In this document: piece after piece, positions 18,116 through 25,661 of the stretch
Layout of the letters: every line of letters begins with the position of its first letter
Numbering within the stretch: position 1 is the stretch's first letter
NCBI GenBank assembly: GCA_946885735.1
Contig: CAMPGW010000035.1
Location: forward strand, 1 to 26,163
Length of the DNA stretch: 26,163 nt
Origin: an uncultured Gammaproteobacteria bacterium
GTDB taxonomy: Bacteria; Pseudomonadota; Gammaproteobacteria; Xanthomonadales; Xanthomonadaceae
Reading direction: 5' to 3'
Notes under the pieces: generated by a model
Database searches by the model: none
The model's input: only the letters and a program-made list of their open reading frames with translations
What the model was told of the DNA's origin: nothing
Program-made: the position numbers and the translations under genes

Positions 18116-19318
18116 TCACACCGCTGCGACCTCGCGAGAATCCGACACCGCGAGGGACCGGTCGAGGGCGGTGGAGAGGTCGGCGATGAGGTCGTCCGCG
18201 TGTTCGATGCCGATGGAGAGGCGGAGCAGGCCGTTGCCGATGCCGGCGGCGGCGCGGGCGTCCGCGCTCATCGAGGCGTGCGTCATCGTGGCGGGGTGGG
18301 CGATGAGGCTTTCGACGCCGCCTAGGGATTCGGCCAGGGTGAAGCAGCGCAGGCCGTCGACGAAGGCGCGGGCGGCGGGTTCGCCGCCGGCGAGGTCGAG
18401 GCTGAGCATGGCGCCGAAGCCGTCCTGCTGGCGGGCGGCGAGTGCGTGCTGCGGGTGCGAGGGCATGCCCGGGTAGTGCACGGCGGCGACCGCGGGGTGC
18501 GACTGCAACAGCGTGGCGATGCACGCGGTGTTGTCCTGGTGCACGCGCAGGCGGGCGTCGAGGGTGCGCAGGCCGCGCAGGGCGAGGAAGCTGTCGAAGG
18601 GGCTGCCGGCGAGGCCGAGGGCGTTGGCCCACCAAGAGATTGTCTCAACCAGCGCGGGGTCGCGGGCCACCAGTGCGCCGCCGACGACGTCGCTGTGGCC
18701 GTTGATGTACTTGGTGGTCGAGTGCAGCACCAGGTCGGCGCCGAACCCGATCGGCCGCTGCAGGGCCGGCGAGAGGAATGTGTTGTCGGCCAGCACGAGC
18801 GCGCCGGCGCGGTGCGCGGCCTCGCAGACGTGGCGCAGGTCGGTGATGCGCAGCAGCGGGTTGGAGGGCGTTTCGACCCACACCAGCTTCGGTCCCAGCG
18901 CCAGCGCGCGCGCCAGTTGCTGCGGATCGGTGAGGTCGGCGACGTGCAGGCGGAACTGGCGCTTGCGTGCGAGCGCGGTGAACAGGCGCCAGCTGCCGCC
19001 GTAACCGTCGTGTGGGACCACCAGCAGGTCCTCGGGCTCGAGCAGGCACAGCGCCAGCGTGCAGGCCGCCATGCCGGTGGCGGTGACGACGCCGCCGGCG
19101 GCGCCCTCGAGGTCGGCGATGGCCGCCGCGAGCTGGTCGCGGGTCGGGTTGCCGCTGCGCGTGTAGTCGTAGCGGCGCTTGCGGTCGAAACCCTCGAAGC
19201 TGAAGTTGCTCGACAGCACGATCGGCGGCACCACCGCGCCATGCGCGGCGTCGCTGTCGATGCCGGCGCGCACGGCGCGCGTGGCGGGGTGACAGCCGGG
19301 CGGGAATGCGGCCGTCAC
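18116..19318 (-). CDS. metB: Cystathionine gamma-synthase (Cys/Met PLP enzyme)
   Basis: PLP enzyme joining an O-acylated homoserine with cysteine to give cystathionine. 400 aa from the GTG at 19318, which overlaps the metX TGA (GTGA) and has AGGGA 8 bases upstream; an in-frame ATG at 19339 is the alternative. Motifs: ATRAVRAGIDSD, YDYTRSGNPTRDQLA, VVTATGMAACTLAL, WVETPSNPLLRITDL, and the PLP-Lys in LVLHSTTKYINGHSDVVGG (K~203). Near the C-terminus LAESLGGVESLIAHPATMTHA is typical. It is probably the last gene of the riboswitch-controlled operon. Some Xanthomonads continue with a homoserine dehydrogenase gene; none follows here. Confidence 0.95.
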   Translation of the reverse strand: MTAAFPPGCHPATRAVRAGIDSDAAHGAVVPPIVLSSNFSFEGFDRKRRYDYTRSGNPTRDQLAAAIADLEGAAGGVVTATGMAACTLALCLLEPEDLLVVPHDGYGGSWRLFTALARKRQFRLHVADLTDPQQLARALALGPKLVWVETPSNPLLRITDLRHVCEAAHRAGALVLADNTFLSPALQRPIGFGADLVLHSTTKYINGHSDVVGGALVARDPALVETISWWANALGLAGSPFDSFLALRGLRTLDARLRVHQDNTACIATLLQSHPAVAAVHYPGMPSHPQHALAARQQDGFGAMLSLDLAGGEPAARAFVDGLRCFTLAESLGGVESLIAHPATMTHASMSADARAAAGIGNGLLRLSIGIEHADDLIADLSTALDRSLAVSDSREVAAV

Positions 19319-20484
19319 GATCGCGATCCCTGCGCGCACGCCGCGCCGGTCCGTGCGCTCGTGTCGGCGCCTGCGGCCGCGCGTTCGTCGACGCCCTCGA
19401 CGGCAAAAGATCCAGCGAGCGCATCGGCGAGGATCGCGCCGATCGCCGACTCTTCCTTCAGGAAAGCATCGTGGCCGAAGCGCGAGCGCAGTACGTGCAG
19501 CCGGCGCAGGCGCGGCAGCCGCTCCGCCAGGTCCACCAGGTCCTCGCAGGGCACCAGCCGGTCCTCCTTCACCGCCACCAGCGTCGTCGGCACGCGCACC
19601 GCGGCGGCCTCCACGGCATGCAGGTCGATGGATTCGGACAGTCGCGCGAAGGCGGTCGGCGAGGCGCGCACCACGAAGCGCTCGCCCTGCGCCTCCAAGT
19701 AGTCCTCGGCGGCGAAGCGCGCGTGGGTCCCGTCCCAGCCGGCAGGTTCGGCGAAGCGCGCGGCGAATTCTTCCGGCGTGCGGTAGCTGAGCATCGCCAG
19801 CTGCCGCGCCAGCGACAATGCCTGCCGCCGCCCGCCTTCGCTCGCGCCCAGCCGCAGCAACTTGCGTTGCAATCCGCGCCAGGCCTGCGCGTAGGGATGC
19901 GCGCGATCACCGCCGCTGATCGCGACCAGCGACTGCAGGCGAGCGCCGTGGCGCGCCGCGAACTGCAGGCCCACCATGGCGCCATACGATGCGCCGACGA
20001 AAGCATGCACCCGGCCGATTCCCAGTCGGTCCAGCACGCAGGCAATGGCGTCGGCCTGGTCGGCACTGTCCAGCGGCAGGTCGAGCTGGCCGTCGGCACC
20101 GACCCAGTCGATCGAAAGCAGGCGCCAGCGCGCGGGATCGAGCGCTCGGCCGGGACCGACCTGCACCTGCCACCAGCCGGGCTCGGCGAACTCGGCGCAG
20201 GGCGCCAGATGGCGATGCGCGGAGATTCCACCGACCACCACCACGACCGGCGCGTCGGCGGGGCCCTGCCATTCGCAAGCCAGCCGCAGGGGTCGCAGGC
20301 CCGCGTGGCGCAGCGGCAAGGTCGCGTCGAAGCACAGGCGACCGGCCGCGGGCATGCCCGCGGTGGTGGTCGCGGCGGCGGACGAGCCCAGGGCCGGCGA
20401 GCGGCCGGCGGGTTCCGAGGCGGCCGGCGACGGCCAGGCGGGCACGGCCGGGGCCGTGGACAGGGGGGACTCGATCAGGCTCAT
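19315..20484 (-). CDS. metX: MetX-family homoserine/serine O-acyltransferase
   Basis: 389 aa alpha/beta-hydrolase-fold acyltransferase. Catalytic triad by motif: S166 in FVGASYGAMVGLQ, D308 in KEDRLVPCEDL and H338 in SRFGHDAFLKE. The GASYGAM nucleophile elbow (rather than GGSMGGMQ) is that of the Xanthomonad MetX group, where succinyl-CoA rather than acetyl-CoA has been reported as donor and where L-serine succinylation is also annotated. The exact substrate is therefore open: homoserine O-acetyl, homoserine O-succinyl or serine O-succinyl transfer. Start ATG 20484: GGAG lies 6 bases upstream inside a hairpin. The open frame reaches 20610 but would then overlap the riboswitch. It is coupled to metB. 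Confidence 0.9.
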   Translation of the reverse strand: MSLIESPLSTAPAVPAWPSPAASEPAGRSPALGSSAAATTTAGMPAAGRLCFDATLPLRHAGLRPLRLACEWQGPADAPVVVVVGGISAHRHLAPCAEFAEPGWWQVQVGPGRALDPARWRLLSIDWVGADGQLDLPLDSADQADAIACVLDRLGIGRVHAFVGASYGAMVGLQFAARHGARLQSLVAISGGDRAHPYAQAWRGLQRKLLRLGASEGGRRQALSLARQLAMLSYRTPEEFAARFAEPAGWDGTHARFAAEDYLEAQGERFVVRASPTAFARLSESIDLHAVEAAAVRVPTTLVAVKEDRLVPCEDLVDLAERLPRLRRLHVLRSRFGHDAFLKEESAIGAILADALAGSFAVEGVDERAAAGADTSARTGAACAQGSRS

Positions 20485-20490
20485 GGCGCG

Positions 20491-20520
20491 CTCCGCTCGT
20501 TCCATCGAACGCCCGCGGAG
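20491..20520 (-). promoter_or_regulatory. SD-sequestering hairpin (expression platform) of metX
   Basis: In the leader RNA, CTCCGC (20515-20520) pairs with GCGGAG (20491-20496), which contains the metX Shine-Dalgarno GGAG. An inner stem CGTTC/GAACG (20507-20511 with 20498-20502) closes a four-base loop GATG. There is no U-tract, so control at translation initiation is more likely than termination. The loop presents an AUG triplet. Confidence 0.7.
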
Positions 20521-20565
20521 TCGGCCGAACAGGCCGCCGCCCACGCCATCGCGGCGCGGACGACG

Positions 20566-20690
20566 ACCCATCTGCCGGAGGACCGGACGGTCCACCGCAG
20601 GAATTGGCACCTTTGCGCCGTCCGCGTGATGCGGACTGCGCGGGTTGCCCCGGCGTCATCGGGCCCGTCCCTCTGCCGGTCTTGATGGGT
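20566..20690 (-). promoter_or_regulatory. SAM-I (S-box) riboswitch upstream of metX
   Basis: Read on the minus strand, the leader has the S-box core in order. P1 5' strand ACCCATC (20690-20684) is followed by AAGACCGGCAGAGGGAC with the kink-turn/asymmetric-loop bases, then GGGCCCGATGACGCCGGGGCAACC, then GGTGCCAATTCCTGC. The P1 3' strand GATGGGT (20572-20566) closes it with seven pairs. All strongly conserved segments (AGAGGGA, GGGCCC, GAYG, GCAACC, GTGCCAATTCC) are recognisable. It senses S-adenosylmethionine; bound SAM should favour the SD-sequestering hairpin and lower metX-metB translation. An orthologous SAM-I riboswitch controls the met operon of Xanthomonas campestris. Confidence 0.96.
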
Positions 20691-20699
20691 TGCGCAGCC

Positions 20700-20729
20700 A
20701 GCTTACGGTGCGCGCGGCGGGAATGTCAA
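20700..20729 (-). promoter_or_regulatory. Promoter of the metXB operon
   Basis: On the minus strand a perfect -35 TTGACA (20729-20724) and a weak -10 TAAGCT (20705-20700) are separated by 18 bases. Predicted initiation near 20692 places the transcript start right at the 5' edge of the riboswitch P1 helix. Confidence 0.6.
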
Positions 20730-20792
20730 CACATCCATCCGGATTAAGCGATATGTGATGCCGCGGGCTTCATTTATCCGGGGTTTAGCCAA

Positions 20793-20798
20793 CATAAT
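20793..20798 (+). promoter_or_regulatory. -10 hexamer of the M23 peptidase-like gene
   Basis: CATAAT lies 6 bases before the ATG at 20805, with TTCATT (20769-20774) as a weak -35 at 18 bases. No Shine-Dalgarno fits between, which suggests a leaderless transcript. It is divergent from the metX promoter in the shared 20485-20804 intergenic region. Confidence 0.4.
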
Positions 20799-20804
20799 CG
20801 GCCC

Positions 20805-21728
20805 ATGGTCACTCGCAACGCCCCCCGACGTTCGCTGATTGCCGGCATCGCCGCCCTGCTGTGCGCAGCCCCGGTGCTTGCCGGCGCCCCCGTGTTCAAG
20901 TGGGTGGACGACACCGGCCATGTCCAGTACGGCGACCGGCCGCCGCCGAACGCCAGCCGCGTGCCGGTGCAGACCGGCGGCAGCATGCCCGACCCCAGCG
21001 CGCTCGCCGGTATCGAAGAGATCCCCAACGGCACCGGCGCCGACGTGTATGTCAGCAATCACCTTGCCGGCCCGCTGCAGATCAGCCTGGGCCTGTCGCA
21101 GGCCAACAACGTGCAGTCGCTGCCGACCCTGCCGCTCACCCAGATCCTGCCGCCGCGGCAGCGCGTGCTGGTCAGCCGGCTGCAGTTCGGCGCCGGCAAC
21201 GTCAGCTACCTGCCGCGCGTGAACGTGGTGCCCGGCGATCCGAAAGCCTTCCCGGACGACACGGTGTACTCGCTGCCGCTGGCCGACAACAGCGGATGGG
21301 AACTCGGCCAGGCCTTCCACGGCGGCTTCTCGCACAAGGACGAACAGAACCGCTACGCGGTCGACCTGGTGGTGCCCGAGGGCACGCCGGTGCTGGCCGC
21401 CCGCGGCGGCACGGTGATGCAGGTCGAATCCGCCTTCGAGCGCAGCGGCCTGGACGCGAAGAAGTTCGCCGAGCGCGCCAACCTCGTGCGCATCCTGCAC
21501 GAGGACGGCACGATGGCCGTGTACGCCCACCTGCAGGCCAACGGCGTGTACGTGCGGGTCGGCCAGAAGGTCGGGATCGGCCAGCAGATCGGCGTCAGCG
21601 GCAACACCGGCTACTCGTCGGGGCCGCACCTGCACTTCTGCCTGCAGATCAACAGCGGCATGCGCCTGGTGTCGATCCCGTTCCGGATGGTCGGCCCCGC
21701 CGGCTTCCTGAACCTGCCGAAGAAGTAG
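20805..21728 (+). CDS. Exported DUF4124 / M23 peptidase-domain protein
   Basis: 307 aa. The signal peptide ([27 protein letters not shown]) is followed by a DUF4124 motif, [17 protein letters not shown] (~30-46), a middle beta-rich region, and an M23/LytM peptidase domain (~170-290). M23 landmarks: [44 protein letters not shown] and [16 protein letters not shown], with HLH at 275-277. The first zinc motif HxxxD reads RYAVD (R183, D187), so the canonical His is missing; H172 or H177 just upstream might replace it. Possible roles are periplasmic peptidoglycan hydrolase or a non-catalytic LytM-type activator. Confidence 0.88.
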   Translation: MVTRNAPRRSLIAGIAALLCAAPVLAGAPVFKWVDDTGHVQYGDRPPPNASRVPVQTGGSMPDPSALAGIEEIPNGTGADVYVSNHLAGPLQISLGLSQANNVQSLPTLPLTQILPPRQRVLVSRLQFGAGNVSYLPRVNVVPGDPKAFPDDTVYSLPLADNSGWELGQAFHGGFSHKDEQNRYAVDLVVPEGTPVLAARGGTVMQVESAFERSGLDAKKFAERANLVRILHEDGTMAVYAHLQANGVYVRVGQKVGIGQQIGVSGNTGYSSGPHLHFCLQINSGMRLVSIPFRMVGPAGFLNLPKK

Positions 21729-21734
21729 GCCCGC

Positions 21735-21766
21735 CGCGCCGGACCCATCGCGCCAACCCCGGCGCG
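21735..21766 (+). terminator. Possible stem-loop after the M23 gene
   Basis: A perfect 8-bp inverted repeat, CGCGCCGG (21735-21742) and CCGGCGCG (21759-21766), encloses a 16-base loop just after the stop at 21728. There is no T-tract, so it may only be a weak terminator or a chance GC-rich pairing. Confidence 0.25.
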
Positions 21767-21780
21767 AGCGCGCGGCGCGG

Positions 21781-21786
21781 TACAAT
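21781..21786 (+). promoter_or_regulatory. -10 hexamer TACAAT upstream of prfC
   Basis: Five of six matches to TATAAT, 46 bases before the prfC ATG. No good -35 is visible in the GC-rich sequence at 21758-21763. The flanks GGTACAATCCGCG resemble the promoter in front of the WGR gene. Confidence 0.35.
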
Positions 21787-21832
21787 CCGCGCCTTCCCGA
21801 ACCGCCCTGCCCGCCCCGCGCGGCGCCCCGCC

Positions 21833-23434
21833 ATGTCCGAGCACCTGCGCGAAACCCGTCGCCGCCGCACCTTCGCCATCATCAGCCACCCCGACGCCGG
21901 CAAGACCACGCTGACCGAGAAGCTGCTGCTGTTCGGCGGCGCGATCCAGATGGCCGGCAGCGTCAAGTCGCGCAAGGCCGCCCGCCACGCCACCTCCGAC
22001 TGGATGGCGATGGAGAAGGAGCGCGGCATCTCCGTCACCTCCTCGGTGATGCAGTTCCCCTACGAGGGCCGCATCGTCAACCTGCTCGACACGCCGGGCC
22101 ACGCCGACTTCGGCGAGGACACCTACCGCGTGCTGACCGCGGTCGACAGCGCGCTGATGGTGATCGACGTCGCCAAGGGCGTGGAGGAGCGCACCATCAA
22201 GCTGATGGAAGTCTGCCGGCTGCGCGACACGCCGATCATGACCTTCATCAACAAGCTCGACCGCGAGGGCAAGGCGCCGATCGAGTTGCTCGATGAAGTG
22301 GAGTCTGTGCTGGGCATCCAGTGCGCGCCGGTCACCTGGCCGATCGGCATGGGCAAGCGCCTGAAGGGCGTCGTGCACCTGGTCACCGGCGAGGTGCACC
22401 TGTACGAACAAGGCCGCAACTTCACCCGCCAGGACTCGACGATCTTTTGCTCGGTGGACGACCCGCGGCTGGAGGAGCGCATCGGCGCCGCCATGCTGGC
22501 CGAGCTGCGCGAGGAACTGGAACTGGTCGAGGGCGCCTCGCACCCGTTTGATATCGAGGCGTATCTGGCCGGCAAGCAGACGCCGGTGTTCTTCGGCTCG
22601 GCGGTGAACAACTTCGGCGTGCAGCTGCTGCTGGATTTCTTCGTCGAGCACGCGCCCTCGCCGCGGCCGCGCGCCACCACCGGGCGCGAGGTCACGCCCG
22701 AGGAAGAAACCTTCAGCGGCTTCGTTTTCAAGATCCAGGCGAACATGGATCCGATGCACCGCGACCGGGTGGCCTTCCTGCGCGTGTGCTCGGGCACGTT
22801 CGAGGCCGGCATGAAGGCCTTCCACGTGCGCAGCGGCAAGGAGCAGAAGCTGGCCAACGCGCTGACCTTCATGGCCAGCGACCGCGAACACGTCGAGACC
22901 GCCTACCCCGGCGACGTGATCGGCCTGCACAACCACGGGACGATCTCGATCGGAGATACCTTCACCTCCGGTGAAGCGCTGTCCTTCACCGGCATCCCCA
23001 ACTTCGCGCCCGAGCTGTTCCGGCGCGCGCGGCTGCGCGACCCGCTCAAGCTCAAGCAGCTGCAGAAGGGCCTGGCGCAGCTGAGCGAGGAAGGCGCCAC
23101 CCAGTTCTTCCGCCCGCTGATGAGCAACGATCTGATTTTGGGCGCGGTCGGCACGCTGCAGTTCGACGTGGTCGCCTACCGGCTGAAGGACGAGTACAGC
23201 GTGGACGCCAGCTTCGAGCCCGTCACCGTCGCGCTGGCGCGCTGGGTGCACGGCAGCGCGAAGAAGCTGGAGGAATTCCGCGAGAAGGCCGCCAACAACC
23301 TCGCCATCGACGCCGCCGGCGAACTGGTCTACCTGGCGCCTACGCGGGTGAACCTGCAGCTGACGCAGGAGCGCTGGCCGGACCTGCGCTTTGCGGCGAC
23401 GCGCGAGCATGCGCAGGCGGTCGCCGCGGGCTAA
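21833..23434 (+). CDS. prfC: Peptide chain release factor 3 (GTPase)
   Basis: 533 aa translational GTPase that recycles RF1/RF2 from the ribosome after peptide release. G1 is [15 protein letters not shown], switch I includes the [12 protein letters not shown] region, G3 is [12 protein letters not shown] and G4 is NKLDRE. Domain 2 and 3 landmarks specific to RF3 are [31 protein letters not shown] and [16 protein letters not shown]. The start ATG 21833 gives [21 protein letters not shown], as in other RF3 proteins; the open frame continues far upstream in the shadow of the previous gene. It is the last ordinary core gene before the accessory region. Confidence 0.97.
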   Translation: MSEHLRETRRRRTFAIISHPDAGKTTLTEKLLLFGGAIQMAGSVKSRKAARHATSDWMAMEKERGISVTSSVMQFPYEGRIVNLLDTPGHADFGEDTYRVLTAVDSALMVIDVAKGVEERTIKLMEVCRLRDTPIMTFINKLDREGKAPIELLDEVESVLGIQCAPVTWPIGMGKRLKGVVHLVTGEVHLYEQGRNFTRQDSTIFCSVDDPRLEERIGAAMLAELREELELVEGASHPFDIEAYLAGKQTPVFFGSAVNNFGVQLLLDFFVEHAPSPRPRATTGREVTPEEETFSGFVFKIQANMDPMHRDRVAFLRVCSGTFEAGMKAFHVRSGKEQKLANALTFMASDREHVETAYPGDVIGLHNHGTISIGDTFTSGEALSFTGIPNFAPELFRRARLRDPLKLKQLQKGLAQLSEEGATQFFRPLMSNDLILGAVGTLQFDVVAYRLKDEYSVDASFEPVTVALARWVHGSAKKLEEFREKAANNLAIDAAGELVYLAPTRVNLQLTQERWPDLRFAATREHAQAVAAG

Positions 23435-23459
23435 GGGCCACCGCCGCTTGCCCCTGCGT

Positions 23460-23481
23460 GAGTGATACTTTAGTATCACTC
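23460..23481 (+). promoter_or_regulatory. Palindromic operator/promoter of the toxin-antitoxin pair
   Basis: A perfect inverted repeat with 10-base arms (GAGTGATACT and AGTATCACTC) and a 2-base centre TT ends one base before the antitoxin ATG. TAGTAT (23471-23476) within it serves as a -10 behind TTGCCC (23449-23454) at 16 bases. Antitoxin or complex binding here would block RNA polymerase, the usual autoregulation of such pairs. It leaves almost no room for a Shine-Dalgarno, so the message is probably leaderless. Confidence 0.7.
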
Positions 23482-23482
23482 C

Positions 23483-23740
23483 ATGCGAACCGAACTCGTG
23501 ACGACCCTGAAGCGCCAGGCCACGGAATTGCTGGCAGACGTCGAGCGCGACAAGCAGCCCATCCTGATCACCCAGCATGGACTGCCGGCGGCATACCTGG
23601 TGGACGTCGAGACTTACCAGCTGATGCAGCAGCGCATGGCGGTGCTGGAAGGCATCGCGCGGGGCGAGCAGGCAGTGGCCGAAGGCCGCGTCGCCAACCA
23701 GGCCCAGGCCCGCAAGCGCCTTGCCCGATGGCTGAAATAG
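23483..23740 (+). CDS. Phd/YefM-family antitoxin
   Basis: 85 aa. The N-terminal half, VTTLKRQATELLADVERDKQPILITQHGLPAAYLVDVETYQ, is the Phd/YefM DNA-binding domain. The C-terminal half, rich in Ala, Arg and Gln (EGIARGEQAVAEGR...RKRLARWLK), should wrap the toxin. The ATG lies one base after a 22-base palindrome, the likely operator. The 3' end overlaps the toxin gene by 13 bases, giving coupled translation. Confidence 0.9.
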   Translation: MRTELVTTLKRQATELLADVERDKQPILITQHGLPAAYLVDVETYQLMQQRMAVLEGIARGEQAVAEGRVANQAQARKRLARWLK

Positions 23741-24051
23741 TCTGGACCGAGCCCGCGCTGGCCGACCTGGACGCGATCGCAGACTTCATCGCGATTGAAA
23801 ACCCCGAAGCCGCGTCACGGCTGGTCGCCCGGGTGCTCGAGCGCGTCGAACTGCTGGCGGACCATCCCGACAGCGGAAGCCGGCCGCCGGAACTCGGACG
23901 TTCGCGTTACCGCCAACTGGTCGAGCCCCCCTGCCGAATCTTCTACCGCCACGACGGCCGTCAGGTATTCGTCCTCCATGTGATGCGTTCGGAACGCATC
24001 CTGCGCAAGGCACGGCTCGCTCCTGCGCGGGGGACCGGCACGCGCCCCTGA
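23728..24051 (+). CDS. RelE/ParE-family toxin
   Basis: 107 aa. [33 protein letters not shown] is the ParE/RelE superfamily start, with [44 protein letters not shown] in the core beta sheet and a basic C-terminus. It sits closer to ParE (gyrase poison) than to RelE (mRNA interferase) by these motifs, but the target is not certain. It overlaps the antitoxin start-to-stop in the usual antitoxin-first order. The last 237 bases are also the antisense 3' part of the integrase reading frame. Confidence 0.88.
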   Translation: MAEIVWTEPALADLDAIADFIAIENPEAASRLVARVLERVELLADHPDSGSRPPELGRSRYRQLVEPPCRIFYRHDGRQVFVLHVMRSERILRKARLAPARGTGTRP

Positions 24052-25128
24052 GCCGAACGAAAGTTCCGGAGTCCCCGCCGGGTCCAGGCGAAACACCGAC
24101 GGTTCGCGCACGCGATCCAGCGGACTGAGCACTCCATGGCCTCCGCGGTTGAGCACGTGGGTGTAGATCTGGGTCGTCTTGACGTCCTTGTGGCCCAGCA
24201 GTTCCTGCACTGTGCGGATGTCGTAGCCGCCTTCCAGGAGGTGGGTCGCGAAACTGTGCCGGAAGGTATGGCAACTGGCGGGCTTGTCGAGGCCGCAGGC
24301 CCGCACCGCCGCCCTGACGGCTCGCTGCAGCACCTTCTCGTCGATATGGTGCCGCTTCGTGCGGCCATCCAATGGATCGACGCCACGGCGCGACGCAGGA
24401 AACAGGTATTGCCAGCCCGACTCCCTGGCCGCATTGGGATACTTGCGCTGCAAGCGGTGCGGCATCGCGACTTCGCCGAAGCCCGCGCTGCGGTCGTTCT
24501 CGTGGACCTGCAAGGCCGCGCGACGCTGCAACTCCAGCGCCTCCCGCAGCGTGGACGGCAGCATCGTGCGTCGCTCACGACCGCCCTTGGGGTCGCGGAC
24601 GACGATTTCGCCGCGGGCGAAGTCCACGTCCTTGATCCGCAGCCGCACGCACTCCATCAGCCGCAGGCCGGCGCCGTAGAGCAGGCTGGCCATCAGCCAC
24701 TCGCGACCCGACATGGCCGCCAGCACCCGCTGCACCTCCAGCACCGACATCACGACGGGAACGTGGTGGCGCTCCCTGGCGCGCACCACGTTGTCCATCC
24801 ATGGCAGTTGGATGCCCAGCACCTCCTTGTAGAGGAAAAGCAGGGCAGCCAGCGCCTGGCTCTGGGTGGCGGGCGACACCCGTTCGTGGGTCGCCAGCCT
24901 GGTCAGGAAATGCTCAACTGTCACCCCGTCCAGCTCGCGGGGGTGGCGCTTCCCGCAGGCCAGGATGTATCGGCGGATCCAGAACCAGTAAGCCTGTTCA
25001 GTGCGCAAACTGTAGTGTTTGACGCGGATCCTGGCCCGAAACTGCTCGAACAGCCGCGGCGCCTGCGCGTCCGCGGACAGCCCCGTCGCCACCTCCTCGC
25101 CACCCCGTTTGCCCTCGCCCTCGGACAT
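23815..25128 (-). CDS. intI: Integron integrase (tyrosine recombinase) with unusual C-terminal read-on
   Basis: 437 aa from ATG 25128 (GAAGG 9 bases upstream). The SAM-like core-binding domain has [23 protein letters not shown]. The catalytic residues are complete: R156 ([12 protein letters not shown]), H287 and R290 ([11 protein letters not shown]), H313 ([16 protein letters not shown]) and Y322. The extra helix region unique to IntI is present around 224-270 ([20 protein letters not shown]...[18 protein letters not shown]). IntI proteins normally end near GVxSPLD, here at ~337. This frame continues about 97 residues more with no stop, antisense through the toxin gene. It catalyses attI x attC cassette capture and attC x attC excision. 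Gene orientation away from attI is the classic integron layout. Confidence 0.93.
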   Translation of the reverse strand: MSEGEGKRGGEEVATGLSADAQAPRLFEQFRARIRVKHYSLRTEQAYWFWIRRYILACGKRHPRELDGVTVEHFLTRLATHERVSPATQSQALAALLFLYKEVLGIQLPWMDNVVRARERHHVPVVMSVLEVQRVLAAMSGREWLMASLLYGAGLRLMECVRLRIKDVDFARGEIVVRDPKGGRERRTMLPSTLREALELQRRAALQVHENDRSAGFGEVAMPHRLQRKYPNAARESGWQYLFPASRRGVDPLDGRTKRHHIDEKVLQRAVRAAVRACGLDKPASCHTFRHSFATHLLEGGYDIRTVQELLGHKDVKTTQIYTHVLNRGGHGVLSPLDRVREPSVFRLDPAGTPELSFGSGARAGPPRRSEPCLAQDAFRTHHMEDEYLTAVVAVEDSAGGLDQLAVTRTSEFRRPASAVGMVRQQFDALEHPGDQP

Positions 25129-25221
25129 TAGAAGACACCTTCGCCATCTAAAACCCGAGCGTCCTCCGCCGCCCGGTCCCTCGATGTCGTCCAAGTGGCT
25201 GATGCCGTGTGAGAAATTTCC

Positions 25222-25251
25222 TTGACCCGCACCCGGGAGCGGCGCGATGCT
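25222..25251 (+). promoter_or_regulatory. Candidate cassette promoter (Pc)
   Basis: TTGACC (25222-25227) and GATGCT (25246-25251) are 18 bases apart and point into the cassette array, in the intI-attI gap where Pc is often found in chromosomal integrons. The -10 is weak. Confidence 0.3.
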
Positions 25252-25260
25252 CGCGCTTAC

Positions 25261-25291
25261 ACCCCACTTTGGGGTCTAAAAGTAGTTAGAC
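25261..25291 (+). other. attI recombination site
   Basis: Two inverted integrase core sites, GTCTAAA (25274-25280) and GTTAGAC (25285-25291), lie just before the first cassette. By analogy with other integrons, crossover is between G25285 and T25286. Immediately upstream, ACCCCA-CTT-TGGGGT (25261-25275) is a perfect 6-bp hairpin. The GTTAGAC core is identical to the right ends of both attC sites downstream. Confidence 0.8.
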
Positions 25292-25655
25292 GCTCACCAA
25301 CATGCCCTGGAATTATCGCGTCATTGAGCAGGATGGACAGTTCGCCATCCATGAGGTCTTCTACAACTCTGATGGCTCGGTGGCAGGTGTGACCGAAACG
25401 CCCGTATTCCCTCGTGGTGAAACCCTCGATGATCTCGCCGCTGACATTTCTCGGTATTCGGATGCTCTCTCTCAGCCCGCTCTCCGAATTGGAGACTGGT
25501 AAGCCAGCCGAGATGGCGGCTCCGCAAGGCAAGCGTAGTTGCTGGCTTCGGGAAGAGTCGGCGTCTAACCATTCATTCAAGGTGACGCGGCGGCCCGTCA
25601 CCCAGTTTGCGGTGGCAAACCGGGCGCCAGTCCACCGCGCACCTCAACTCAATCG
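25286..25655 (+). mobile_element. Integron gene cassette 1
   Basis: Bounded by the attI crossover (G25285/T25286) and the attC1 crossover (G25655/T25656), 370 bases. It holds one small gene (25302-25502), a 60-base spacer with no recognisable gene, and attC1. Confidence 0.85.
25302..25502 (+). CDS. Cassette-encoded small conserved hypothetical protein
   Basis: 66 aa, MPWNYRVIEQDGQFAIHEVFY..., then VAGVTETPVFPRGETLDDLAADISRYSDAL. I recognise the type (xWNYRVIxxDGxxAIHEVYYD...) as a frequent small protein of integron cassettes and bacterial genomes, without known function. A beta-hairpin-rich N-terminus followed by a short helix is likely. The ATG is 10 bases after the attI core, with no Shine-Dalgarno. 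GC is near 52%, far below the core genome. Confidence 0.75.
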   Translation: MPWNYRVIEQDGQFAIHEVFYNSDGSVAGVTETPVFPRGETLDDLAADISRYSDALSQPALRIGDW

Positions 25656-25661
25656 TTAGAC
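25563..25661 (+). repeat. attC site of cassette 1 (99 bp)
   Basis: R'' GTCTAAC (25563-25569) and R' GTTAGAC (25655-25661) are perfect inverse cores. Inner boxes ATTCATTCAAGGTG and CACCTCAACTCAAT pair imperfectly, as expected of the extrahelical-base recognition by IntI. The central part folds further: GTTTGC/GCAAAC around a GGTG loop, flanked by CCC/GGG. Confidence 0.93.

Noticed and set aside
20485..20610. N-terminal extension of MetX
   Set aside because: It would translate the riboswitch P1 strand and the expression platform; the ATG at 20484 has the Shine-Dalgarno.
24136..25131. 331-codon plus-strand frame opposite intI
   Set aside because: Antisense to a conserved recombinase and composed of low-complexity His/Gln/Ala/Arg.
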